NCBI RefSeq assembly: GCF_047675955.1
Contig: NC_132926.1
Span: forward strand, 18,830,826 to 18,894,825
Direction: 5' to 3'
DNA: 64,000 nucleotides
Source of the DNA: Chlorocebus sabaeus
Lineage: Eukaryota > Chordata > Mammalia > Primates > Cercopithecidae
Below the pieces are notes generated by a model. The model saw only the letters and a program-made list of their open reading frames with translations. It did no database searches and was not told the origin of the DNA. The position numbers were made by a program, and so were the translations under genes. Shown piece after piece: positions 1 through 10,686 of this stretch; position 1 is the stretch's first letter, and the number at the start of each line of letters is the position of its first letter.

Positions 1-1445
1 ATTGCTGGTCAAGTTCCTGCAAGAGAGGCGCAGGAGGGTATCCAGAAGACCTAACTAAAGTTGTTCCATCAAGGGAGTCATGATTTCTAGAACATTCCCT
101 ATCCTGTTCCCCACCCGTAGGAAATAGAAACTGTTTTGGAACTTGATTATAGTCTTAACTCTCTCCATGGAAGCTGAGCAACCACCGATTCTCTTCCATC
201 TTTCCCTATCTCTCCATCATCACCCCATACTTCATCTCCTTCCATTGATGGAGTTCAACATATTCATTTCAAAGGCTTTTCTTCTGGCCTTCATCTCTTC
301 TAACCTTCTGTACATCCCTTTCTATTTGTGAGCATGGTGGGTCACAGTCTTAGCTCATTCATAAACATGAATGGAAATTGTAAATACAAGGAAGTTTCAT
401 AGATAATTCTTTCTCATTTTGTCTCCAATTTGCAAGAATTTCTTTTTTGCTTAATGCATGTGTAGGATGGGCTAGGACCTGTGGGAAGCCACATAAAATA
501 AGTATGTGATATGACCTTTTCTTTCAAGTATTTTACAATATTTTGAAAGAAGCAAGACTTTTACTTGGGAAACAATTAGAGCACAGTGTGTGATGGTAAT
601 CAATGAAGTGCTAAATAACCTGCCAAATGGTATGATACATATAATAAGATCTATTGACTTTCAGGAGGGAGTCAGGGGTGGAATTCTTCTACTTAATTCA
701 GTCCTTGCATTCGTTTCTTGTCTTGTGAACTCATTCAGTTGTCAATGTACTATAGCAAATTCAACGTTGAAAAGGACCAAGTTCCTAACTCTCCTCCTCT
801 AATGTATAATATTAGAGACCCTTCTCCTTCTATTATTTCCTCTTGAAAGTCTCTAGCATAACTATCATCATATTTGATACAGGAATTCATTTAGAGTATA
901 TGCTTCCTCTAAAATATTTATGAGTCTGAGTATGCCTTAACATCTTACTTTCCATTTTTTAAAAACATGCAAAAATCAAACCTTTGGCATCCAAGTTAAG
1001 TCAGCAAACTGAAATTTTTAACATAATTTTTTTCTTATCCTAATGCTCCCTAAATGGAAAAGCTAAAATCTGAGAGAGGCTATTTTGAAGTGAGGAAATA
1101 TGGTGATGCTTCCAGGAATTTAGGATGAGAAAAAATATTTAATTTCTCATTTAACTCAACGTTATGCCTTTGGCCAGTCGCCTCTAGCAGACATTAACAG
1201 GAAAAGGGAAGGAGGATACAACTTAAATCAGCATTTACTAATTACTAGAATGTGTCTTTTGAAAAGGAGGTTTGTAGGAAAAGAGACTGAAAGTACTGAG
1301 TAATTTTGTGAAATTTTAGCATATTTTATATTTCCTAAAATAATATTGCAAAATATAATTTTAAAAAGAAACAAAAGGAAAAGGAAGGCTAAGATGAGGA
1401 AGCTGAGGAATTTTAAAAAGGAAGAGTATGATTGTAGAGCACCAA
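1..1445. other. Unique DNA, no gene seen
   Basis: No repeat family or gene is recognised here. The frames present are short (at most 70 codons), AT-rich and start without context, so they are treated as chance. Short A/T-rich tracts are the only visible structure. Confidence 0.5.
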
Positions 1446-1600
1446 TGATGTGCCAGCCACTCAGCTAGGTTTTCCCTATACATTATCTTATTTAAGCCTC
1501 AATAATATCCACACATGGTGTTGTTATCATTTCCGTTTTACAGATGAAGGACTTGATAATCAGGGAGGTCAAGTTTTATTTGGTCAATGTTACAGACTAA
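1446..1600 (-). mobile_element. MIR SINE, part 1 (split by LTR)
   Basis: Reads as reverse-complement MIR: a degenerate 'gtgccagccactcagctagg' stretch, an aagcctcaataat stretch, then 'ttttacagatgaagga' and a weakened 'ggtcaagtt'. The element stops near 1600 and resumes near 1958 after an inserted LTR, with the internal order of a MIR kept. Confidence 0.7.
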
Positions 1601-1957
1601 AGGTTTATGTCTCCTTAAAATTCCTATGTTGAACTCTTACCCTTCAATGTGATAGTATTAGGAGGTGGAGACTTTGGAAGATAATTAGGTCGTGAGGATA
1701 GAACCCTCATGAATGGGATTATTGCCCTTAGAAGAAGAAACACTAGAGCTTGCTCCCTCTCTCTGCTCTGTGCCGCACGAGGACACAATGAAAAGATGAC
1801 CATCTGCAAACAAGGAAGCAGGTCCTCATGAGACACCAGATCTACCTGCACCTTGATCTGGAACTTGCCAGCCTCTAGAACCATAAGAAATAAATTTCTT
1901 TTGTGTAAGCCACTCAGTCTGTAGTAATTTATGATAGCAGCTCAAACAGTCTAAGAC
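1601..1957 (+). mobile_element. Solo MaLR-type LTR (MLT1/MST-like) inside a MIR
   Basis: Carries the recognisable LTR string of phrases: caatgtgatagtattagga, then ggtggagactttggaag, then attaggtcgtgaggat, a tandem CT stretch, 'gccagcctctagaacc', the AATAAA-containing 'gaaataaatttctt', and an end in 'gtctaagacag'. These fit a non-coding mammalian MaLR solo LTR. It interrupts a MIR, so it is younger than the MIR. No internal retroviral genes are present. The exact subfamily is uncertain. Confidence 0.65.
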
Positions 1958-2050
1958 AGTTATCACACAGCTAGTAAGCACAAAACTAGGATTTGACACC
2001 AGTTCCAACTCACCCTTGCCTTTCACTGTACTGCACTGCCTCTCCAAACA
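1958..2050 (-). mobile_element. MIR SINE, part 2
   Basis: Continues the MIR broken at 1600: 'tcacacagctagtaagcac', then 'aggatttgacaccag', and the degenerate end 'ctgtactgcactgcctctcc'. These are the expected next portions of a reverse-strand MIR. Confidence 0.7.
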
Positions 2051-2760
2051 ACTAGTCATTCCTAGAAAGTCCTTCCAGAGTGGTCACACCCACCACATTT
2101 TGGGTACCAAGCAGACAGGCTTCTTATGTAGAACTTCTGGGCGCAGCTAACCAGGGGATGCAATGAAGACATGGTAATGTATTTGATTTTTTTTCCTCCC
2201 CTCTCATTGCCTCTGAGATTTCACTGCACATCTATAGACAAACGCCCAACTTGCCTGGAACATCAAGAAGAGAGAAAGCGAACCCATCATGGTGAACAGA
2301 GATCAGGAGGAAAAGCCTGGGATCATCAATCAGTCTCCAGTTCATCACAAACCTACTCAAGACCCAGCAATCATGTGAAGGAAAGGATTCCTGACTCTAA
2401 CAATGGGCCTTCAGAAGCCTGATCACAGAGTCAAGTGGCTATAATTCCCCAGGGCAAACATACCTGCTCTGTTTATCTAAATGAGTAGAAGCATTGAAAA
2501 AGATACAAACAAGAGAAAAACACTGTGCTCAGAATATTTTGTATTTGCCAATGTGCAGTTGGCATTGGAGTGACCTGCTGTACTGAAATGGGACTGGTTT
2601 GAGGGAGGGGGTTGCTGAAAAGAGAGGAGAATGTGGAGGATGAAAGTGAGACAGACAACTCAGAATTTTTCCCTTTTGAATTTCAACCTGTTGGATAAAA
2701 ACAATAGCAAATGAGGCACTGAATATGCATGAGGCAGGGAAGGTATTTTAAGTTTTTCAG

Positions 2761-2880
2761 GAGACAGCTCGCTGAACGGAATTGCTAATTATGTCTCACA
2801 TTGCTCTGTCCAATTCAGTTAGCTTGATTATGGCTGAGTTGTCAACTCCCCTGCACTTGAGGTTCCACAGTTGCAGCCCA
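2761..2880. promoter_or_regulatory. Candidate non-coding regulatory element
   Basis: Repeat-free block with a homeodomain core CTAATTA at 2785-2791, CCAAT at 2810-2814, and a TTGATTATGG stretch. It is called only on motif density and repeat absence. Conservation cannot be seen from one sequence. Confidence 0.2.
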
Positions 2881-2914
2881 TTCTAAGGCTTAATACTAAA
2901 CTAGAATTATATTT

Positions 2915-2933
2915 CCCCCCCCCCCAAAAAAAA
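2915..2933. repeat. C11-A8 homopolymer junction
   Basis: Eleven C followed by eight A. No parent element is recognised around it. It may be an assembly-error-prone site. Confidence 0.9.
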
Positions 2934-3940
2934 TGTTTTCCCTTGCTGAAGTGCTAGCTTTATCCATTGTGACAACATAACCTTTCTCAACAAAAATAAA
3001 ATTAAAACCGCCAAGGGTTCGGATTCAAGGGTTTTTGGAGTTGGTGGAACGTCAGAAATGCAACCGCAGCTGTGACAATTGCAAATTAAGATTGAACAAT
3101 GAGCCAAATTAAAAAGGGTGAGAAAGAGCAGAACGCCATATGGAGTCTCTCGTTGCTACCCCCACAGGATATCTTTGATTCCTTAGGATAAGGAGGATTA
3201 GCCAACAGAGGGATGGACTAAATAAGAGCCCTGGACTCTCACTAACCTGCAGCCACTGCCTAAATCAAGAAGTTCAACTTCCCATTTCCTTAACTTAGTT
3301 TCTTCACCTTCGAAATGAGAAAAACTTTGCTTGATAACAGTGCTGGTTCAAGAGAGGGATGATGAGGGAAGGAGGGGTCCTGGCTGAAGAGCTAAATGAG
3401 GATCAGTTATATCTAGGCCTGTCTAGCAAATCAGGATTCTTGGGAGAATTCACCCTAAAAATAGAGACAATGTGGCATGATGGGCTCAACTGAATAAAAT
3501 GTCATTGGATTAAGTTCAGTATGGCGCCTTCTGTCAAATCCATTCGATTCCAGCCAAGCCTCTGCAGGACTCATGTCTGAAATGGATGAAGAACAATAAA
3601 GGGTGGAGAAAGGTAAACAAAATGAGGACGCAAGCAGTCCTGGGGCCCCCTTCCAACACAGCACGGTCCAAAGGAGAGAGGAGCAATGCTCCCACCTTGC
3701 CCCAGAGAGCCACACTGCTTTGGGGACACGTGCAACAACTCTGTTGCAGCAGGCGCAAGAGACAGCTGCAATGGCAACTCTGCCATGCTGGGAGACAGGC
3801 AGGGGCAGGCAGGAATTGCAACCGCAGGGAGAGCAGCACAGTTTCAACAAAAGAGTCTTATCTGAGCACATTTGTGACACATCCCCTGGAAGTTCACAAA
3901 ATGGTCAAGGCAAGGGGGTTGAGTTTTTCACAGCTGGAGA

Positions 3941-4202
3941 GCTGCAAATGCAATCTAAGAATCCCAGACCATCCTGCTGGGGAACCATGAGGGAAAGAAC
4001 TAAGCTATCCTGGCTGACAGCCCCAATTTCTGAGACCACCAGAGCCAGCCAGCTGACCACAAACACATACCACCTGGAGCAGAAATGGGCCTCCCAGGTG
4101 AGCCCTGCCCAAATTGCAAAAGTGTGAGTAAATAAGCGGTTGTTGTTTTCAGCCGCTATGTTTTAGGATGGTGTGCCACACAGCAGTAGATACCTGATAC
4201 AA
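3941..4202 (+). mobile_element. MLT1-like LTR, 3' portion
   Basis: The segment 'atcctggctgacagcccc', repeated 'cagccagctgacc' phrases, 'gtgagtaaataagcggttg', 'ttgttttcagccgctatg' and the end 'gcagtagatacctgatac' match the 3' half of an MLT1-type MaLR LTR in plus orientation. The 5' limit is unclear and may extend upstream. It is non-coding. Confidence 0.6.
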
Positions 4203-6699
4203 TCTGTACAGACATAACACATTTACTTCTGGCATCCCCCAACTTTCAAGATAGAAAAAAATTGATTTTTTAAAGCAATCTTAATTGTTCCCAAACAGTG
4301 TTGCTGCTGACCTTAATCAGAGGCATTAGAGCAGTAACCATCATCTTTCTTGCTAAAATTAAAGTTTCAGCTACAGTGCATCATTCTGCTTGAGCAGAAA
4401 AATCCTCCAATAGCAACAGCTTCTGTGCCCACATCTGTCTGCCCCGAATAGTATCAGAACAGGGTGACGGACATGTCCTTCGGCCCCAGGAGCACATCAA
4501 CACCAAAATGGGGTTGTGAGTTCAGGATAGCACTGCACTGCCACAGGCTTGGTTATTTGCCCTACCGAGTTGTTTTCACAACTGTTCCCTCTGTTCTCCA
4601 AACATCCCCATTAGGAAAAGAGGAGATAAAAATTACATCCATAAATAAAGAAGCTAAGTTACAGAGCCAGGGGAAAGCAAGTCAGCTGCAAAAAGCATAG
4701 CAAATAAAACATGCAACGTTATTGCTGGGCATTATTATCCAGTGGAGGAGGATGTCTCCATTAGTCCACCTGCTTCAAGAACGTAAACAGGAGATGTCAA
4801 GGAACATGAAGATTACTTTTTAATTGAACCTAACTGGAAAGAGAAGTTGTGAAGGGGGTGCTATTTTTAAAATAACATTTGAAATGGTCCTTATTTCTGT
4901 TTCTCATCCCCTGTCCTCCTCCCTCCGAAACTCAAAAGACTTTGGTGAGGCAAAGACTATTTCTTAAGCAGAATTTTCTTTCTGATTAAACCTTCTCTGT
5001 TCTCATGCGCTTCCTTTGCTTCAGCTCTGATAAGCCTCAGGTCAGTTCCATCTGAGTTTAGAATTCAATGTGAACTTTCAGTGATCATGGAAATACAGAT
5101 ATTTCTTATTTTCAGGAATATCAGATTAAGCTGTCATCCTTAAACAGCCAAGGTAAAGGGATTAAAATCGCATCATAAAATGCAGAAACTATTTATTCAC
5201 TTGCACTCTTTCTCATAGATGCTTTAGAGACAAGTATATCAAAATGTTGTTTATAATTAAAGAAAATTACCACAAAAATATATCCTGTTGCACATGATTT
5301 GTTATGTCTCCTGATGTCTGTCTTTAAGAAAAAAGTAATTGGGTTTATTTCAATAGCTTTGCCTGCTTGCTGTGATGATGGATGCCAGTTGGAAGTCTCA
5401 ACTTTAAGTTGATGGTGCTTAAACAAGAAGAGTGTTTCCATGGTTCCAAGTCAAAAGGTTCAACCTGGTTTTCTTTCTCTTTTCTTTTCTTTTTTTTTTT
5501 TTTAGTTTTTTTAGTCTCAACAATGCACCACATACAAAGAGGCTGAACTAAATTACATTTCTCCATTAAGTATTAGCGTTGGGCTCCAGCTTAACACGAT
5601 CTGAGTCAGACTACAAGAAAAGGTCAAAACTAAGAAAAACCCAAGCCTGGAGAGACAAAAGGACAAAAATCTAAGGGTCTTAGCCTGACCAAAAGGAAGG
5701 AAAGAAGACAGGGAGGAGCCAGTGTCTTCTGTCACTTTGATCCCGTTTCAGACTGACCTTCTGACTCTGAAGCGAGGTCAGGAATGGCAGCAGAAAACCC
5801 AAGGCTGGATACTCCTATGACTGCCACCAAAAGTGAACACTTAATATGAGGCATCCCAAGTTGGAAAAGATAGATTTCCTTTTCTAACCCCCAGTGCCCT
5901 TTTCTAGCCTAATTCCTAGAAGAGTAAGGATGGCTTGCTTGCCTTTTGTCTCTTACCATATGACCTCTTAGAACTCGTTCTTACATGTTTGGAATAAACT
6001 CATTCAGAGGCTTAAACAATTTGCAAAGAGACTACTTTCTACAAGATGCCTAGACACAAACATCCTTCCAATAAATAATCACATTAGTAAGAAATTGCTA
6101 TATTCCAGACCAGGATACAAAAAATTCTATCACTGAATTCTCACAACAATCCTATAAGAAAATTAGCAGACTGGCTGTTTGCAGCTGTTAACACAGCCTA
6201 TAGTACCAACACATCCCATTGGAAGACTCCTCCTCCCACTCTCTAATCATATGATAGTGGTGGGACTGCCAGTTCTAGTACCCCATGGCCGCCACCAGTA
6301 GAGTGGGCAAGAAGACCGGGTCTAAATAATAAAAGAACCCCATTCATCAGACCATGCAATTGATCCAGGGTGAGAATATGACCAAGTAGAATCAAGTAGA
6401 CTAGTTCATCGTAACTTTTTTTACATTGGCAAATAATTTAAATCCTGAGTTAGAGAACTTGATGGGTCAAGCAAGGGTTGAAACATCATCTTCTCTACCA
6501 AGTGGACAAATCCTGTTTACAAAATAGAGACTAAGAGAAAAGCACATCGAAAGGGGAGAACAATATCATAATTTGAGTCCCTGGATCATACTTTCACCAA
6601 GCACTCCTGCAGAGTATGTTTATACAGATTATAGAGACAGATATAGATACATTAACTACTACACTGTCATTTCTATTTCCACAGCCTTGATATGGATTA
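4203..6699. other. Unique DNA, no gene seen
   Basis: No repeat is confidently recognised apart from a T-rich run near 5478-5502. The interval near 6090-6180 faintly resembles a decayed MIR. Frames are short (82 codons or fewer) and unsupported. Confidence 0.4.
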
Positions 6700-6880
6700 T
6701 TCACACAACCCAAGCTTCCTGACTTACCAAGATGGATCCTATTATTTCCTCTTTCAAAGATGGGAAAACCGAAACTTAAACAATTTTCCCAAGGTCACAC
6801 CAACACAAATGACAGGATCTGGGTTCAAGCAAAACTCATTAGGACTTCAGAGTCAGAGCTCTTAGTCGTCACAAAATATT
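6700..6880 (-). mobile_element. MIR SINE
   Basis: Reverse-strand MIR phrases occur in order: 'attatttcctctttcaaaga', 'gggaaaaccgaaactta', 'cccaaggtcaca', 'aggatctgggttcaag', 'cagagtcagagctctta'. Confidence 0.7.
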
Positions 6881-7195
6881 TTAAAATATGATCATTTTGG
6901 CAAGGATGCAGGGAAACATGCACCCTGAACTACTACTAGAGACTGCTAATAATTAGTACCTTTGTGGAAGACAACTTAGCAATACATATCTAAAGCATTA
7001 AAGTGTGCTCTACCCTCTAGTCTATGAATTCAACTCCTAGAAATATTTCTAAATAACTAAGGATGTAGGCAAAGTTGTTTTACACAAAGTTTCTTATTAT
7101 CCCATTTATAACAGCCAATAAGCAACATCAAAGTTAAATTATAGCTGGACAAGCAATCTTTTATGCATGCAGTGGAATAACTTGTAGATCTGAAA
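6881..7195 (+). mobile_element. Old L1 (L1M) ORF2 3' part, fragment 1
   Basis: Degenerate but ordered L1 phrases: 'ggcaaggatgcagggaaaca', 'caacttagcaatacatat', 'attcaactcctagaaata', 'ttataacagccaataag', 'atgcagtggaataact'. The reading frame is destroyed. It appears to continue at about 7490 after an unrelated segment. Confidence 0.6.
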
Positions 7196-7480
7196 ACTCA
7201 TCATTCATTCATCCAAACCAAAGTTTAGCCTACTGTGTGTCAGGCACTGTGCTAGGCCTTGGGAATACTTAGTCCCTATCCGTATGTAGCTCACAGGGTA
7301 GTCTCTAGAAAGAGACAATCAGAAATCACACAAAAATAAAAAGTTACAACTGTTATTAGTGCCCAGAAGGAGAAACCCACTAAGTAATGAGAGCTTCCAA
7401 TGGGAAACAGACAAATCAGGGAGATCAGAAAAGTCTCTTAAGAGTAAAAGAAGGGCAGCCTAGGTAAAACGATCAACACA
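7196..7480 (-). mobile_element. L2-like LINE fragment inserted in L1
   Basis: Starts 'cattcattcatcc', then 'ctactgtgtgtcaggcactg', 'tgctaggccttgggaata' and a decayed 'gtagctcacagggtag'. This is the reverse complement of the L2 3' end. The family call for the distal part is less sure. Confidence 0.5.
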
Positions 7481-7489
7481 CACAAAAGC

Positions 7490-7740
7490 TATTTTATCCT
7501 TTGACTACCTGTGTACGTTGACAAAGAAAGTATAAAGATGACTACAAAAGCATATAAACTGTATGCTACTTTTATAAATGTATGCATGTGTGTTTTATAC
7601 ACACACACACATTTAAGAACTGAAGGACTATTAACAAAATGTTAACAGTAGCCCTCTGTGGTTGGGGTGATATTCTACACACCTTTTATTTTTTAAATTA
7701 ACTTTGTAAATAGAAAAATAAATTGTGACTAGAACAGAGA
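7490..7740 (+). mobile_element. Old L1 (L1M) 3' end, fragment 2
   Basis: Ordered L1M 3' UTR phrases: 'agcatataaactgtatgcta', 'caaaatgttaacagtag', 'ctctgtggttggggtga', then a T-rich 'ccttttattttttaaat' end. A short (CA) run lies at 7596-7611. Confidence 0.55.
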
Positions 7741-9498
7741 ACTGCAGATTTGCCTACTGATACTACCCCAACTCCACATATAGGCCATTGTGTGATCAAG
7801 CCAGCCCCATCCTAGGGTCAGCTCTAATTGGCCCCAACTAGAGAAGAAGTTAACAGCAACTACAAACTCCAGAGTAAGCTGTGTTTTCTCACTTGCATAT
7901 CTTTAGTTACAAATGACTATTTACCTGTCAGTTGGGCTAAGAACACCCATAGGTTTTCCTTTGAAGTGAACCTCTTGGATTTAAAGCAATTTTTTTAAGC
8001 CGTTGAAGGTTTGCTTGATCTAAAGTCTTCGAGACGTTTGAAGTTGTGACTTAATGGAAGATTATTTTTATTCACAGTGATCAAGCAGTTAATGAGATAA
8101 AGTAGAGAGGAGACAAGCTTAATAGAATATGTGGTTGCACCGCATGTTAATCTTTATAAAAGGCAGAATGAAAATAACAGGAAACCAGGAAGAAATTGGG
8201 ACAGATGGCTGAACAGCTCAAAGATACGAAAAACAACTCTTCCCTGCATAGGCCTTTCAAAAGCATACCCCTCTCATGTTGAGTTCAATCGATAAAAAGG
8301 CAACAAAGAACGAGAAGATGGAAAACCAGGACTAAAATTTCCTAGTGGCTGCTCTCTTGAGACCTTCATCTAACCCTTCCTCGATCCCTTCCCCACCCGT
8401 CCTCTGAGGGGCAAAATGCATCTGGAGCAATTACAGGCTTTCAATATGGAAAGAACATAAACAGTAAAGAAAGCTACCATCTGCCTCAATGGTCCATTAT
8501 GCACCATTTTAACCTCCATAAGTCATAACAAGACGAGGGGGAATCTCCAGTCTAGCCAGATTCAGCAGCAATGCACAAGGGAGGCCAGGGAAGCAGATGG
8601 CAGAAGGCGGGAAAAGGATGTTATTTCGATTTATTCTTTGCGTTTGTTCAGTTATCATTGTTTTCTGGTGGTGGTGTGGGGGGGTTGTTTTTGTTTTGTT
8701 CTGCATGCTTGTTTTTCAGTCCAGTAAAGAAAAATTCAGGCTTCCCGATTTTCAACTCAGTTGAGAAAACCATTAAAGTCTAAATAGTCGAGAGAGAGAA
8801 AAGGAAATTTGTCATCGGTAGGTGTCTGTTTAACCCACTGATGGAGAGCTGGAACCAATTATAAATAATTTTAGTATTTCAAGTAGACGGTTGAATACAT
8901 TTTGGGAAATTAGCAAACTATGTTCTCCAGTGGGTCCTCTGAGAGCTCTCTGCCTCTTACTCCTTTGGGATGCTTCTTTTCATTGCAGATTCCGGGGTCT
9001 ACCCTTGCTATTGATTTATTAAGACTAAGGTGACTAAGGTGGGACCTCGGAATCTGTACTTTCCAAACATTTTAAACATGCTGACAGTCTGTATCTTAGA
9101 TCCAATGGTTGAAGTCCTTGAGAATCTATATTTCTGCTGGGTCTTACGGGTTTGGGAACTGGAGCTAATATTAAATTGGGCTTGATACCTGGAGCCCAGA
9201 GACACCTGGGCAGAGAGGCAGCATCCCTGTAAGGAAAAAATGCTCTGGTTTCTGCCCTCCTTGCCTTGGTTCCACCAACCCAGGAATTCAGAGTTAGTTT
9301 CAGAGTTTAGGTTTTTGTGGATCATGCAAGTGGTATAAAGGCTCAGAAGGGCAAGCCTATGGAATAATGCAGAGGGAAGAGTGCATTCCCACCCGTGCTT
9401 GGAACTCAGGCCAAGAGGGTTATCTCCTTGTCACTTCATTTTGCCAATGGTAGGTTTTTCTTTTAGCTTGCCTTTTTCATGAGGAAAAAGAGCACTCC
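7741..9498. other. Unique DNA, no gene seen
   Basis: No recognised repeat or gene. The 105-codon minus-strand frame at 9008-9325 has no recognisable domain and sits in no visible exon context. Confidence 0.45.
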
Positions 9499-9537
9499 CA
9501 GTGGGGAATGGGAGGTCACAATTCCCATTCCCCACTG
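9499..9537. repeat. Perfect 15-bp inverted repeat (hairpin)
   Basis: CAGTGGGGAATGGGA at 9499-9513 is the exact reverse complement of 9523-9537, with a 9-nt spacer. Pairing does not extend beyond the arms. The function is unknown. It could form a cruciform or RNA stem. Confidence 0.95.
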
Positions 9538-9668
9538 TGAGTGAATCTCAGACTTTCTCTTCCGTCCCCCTCTATCCTGAGATGCAGGAATGTAGGTTAT
9601 TGTCCCTCAGGGTAGTGCGGTTTTAGGACCTAATTATGCCTTCAGGTTACTGCTCCCCCTTCCAGTCT

Positions 9669-9752
9669 CTGACCCTAGGAATTTTCCTTTCTTGATCGTA
9701 AGCTCAGTTTCTGACCTCAGGAATTTTCCTTTCTTGATCACAAACTCAGTTA
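9669..9752. repeat. 42-bp tandem duplication (two copies)
   Basis: Copies at 9669-9710 and 9711-9752 share the core GGAATTTTCCTTTCTTGATC and differ at about 6 of 42 positions, with no indels. This is a local tandem duplication of unique DNA. Confidence 0.95.
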
Positions 9753-9974
9753 CGTATTTATAACGATGTTGGCTGTACTTTATCCAGCATTTCTAGGAGT
9801 TGTGTAGTGGGGGAGTTTTTCTGGCTGTGTTGCCTCATGGATTGCTGGAAATAGAAGTTCTCCAAACTGCATTCTTAGCGAGCACCACAAATGATTCTTA
9901 TCCACACGGTAAAGTTTGAGAACATTGTAATCCTCAGCAAGTAATGAGACTTTAGAGTTGTATAACAGCAGTTT

Positions 9975-10175
9975 AGAAAATGTTTTCATATTCACTTGTT
10001 TCATTTCATCCTTGCAACAACCTTACAAAACAAGCAGAACTGGTATTTTTATTCCAAACTTTCTGATGATGAAGCCTAGTCAGGATAAGTTTCTTGATAC
10101 AAAAGTCATTAAAGAACAGAAGCAAGAAACAGACCCAGATCTTCTAATGCTCGGTCCATTGCATCACACTAGTTT
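9975..10175 (-). mobile_element. MIR SINE
   Basis: Phrases 'catccttgcaacaacctta', 'tattccaaactttctgatga' and a decayed 'cagacccagatcttctaatg' follow reverse-strand MIR order. Confidence 0.55.
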
Positions 10176-10390
10176 ATTCCAATGGCTATAATTTCAGTTT
10201 CCAGGAAATCATCATCTGTCACACAACACCAAATCATAGCTTTCCACATCAATTTGAAGGAGGTAGAGTCAAATTTGGGGGGTAGTTTATGGGTCTGTGG
10301 TTTTCTTCTCTGTGTACGTCTAACTTTGAAGCTCTATTCTATGGCCACAGATTTCTTTAAAAGTATTATTTCCAATTAAAAACATATGGT

Positions 10391-10686
10391 GGCTGAGCAT
10401 GGTGCCTCACACCTGTAATCTCAGTACTTTGGGAGGCCAAGGCAGGAGGATCAATTGAGCCTAGGAGTTCAAGACCAGCCGGGACAACATAGTAAGATCC
10501 CACCTCTACAAAAAAAATTAAAAATTAGCTGGGTACAGTAGTGCCGCCTGTGGTTCCAGCTACTTGGTAGGCTGAGGAGGGAGGATCGCTTGAGCCTGGG
10601 GGGATTGAGGCTCCAGTGAGCCATGATCACACGACTGCACTCTAGCCTGGGTGATACAGTAAGACTTTGTCTCAATAAATAAATAA
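10391..10686 (+). mobile_element. AluJ-like SINE, full length
   Basis: Starts 'ggctgagcatggtgcctca' and has the J-type linker 'gggacaacatagtaagatcc'. The right arm has 'gaggattgaggctcc'-like content and 'gggtgatacagtaagac', ending in an AATA-rich tail. High divergence and J-type positions indicate an old Alu. Confidence 0.9.

Larger units (their letters stand above)
2051..3940. other. Mostly unique DNA, no gene supported
   Basis: No family is recognised apart from a C/A homopolymer at 2915. Frames of 134-174 codons on the plus strand and 141 codons on the minus strand overlap at 3455-4127. They overlap one another in several frames, lack family-like motifs, and the longest runs into an LTR, so none is called as a gene. 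Confidence 0.45.

Noticed and set aside
3455..4127. Overlapping 134-174-codon plus frames and 101-141-codon minus frames
   Set aside because: Mutually overlapping frames, no family motif, and the longest runs into an LTR end.
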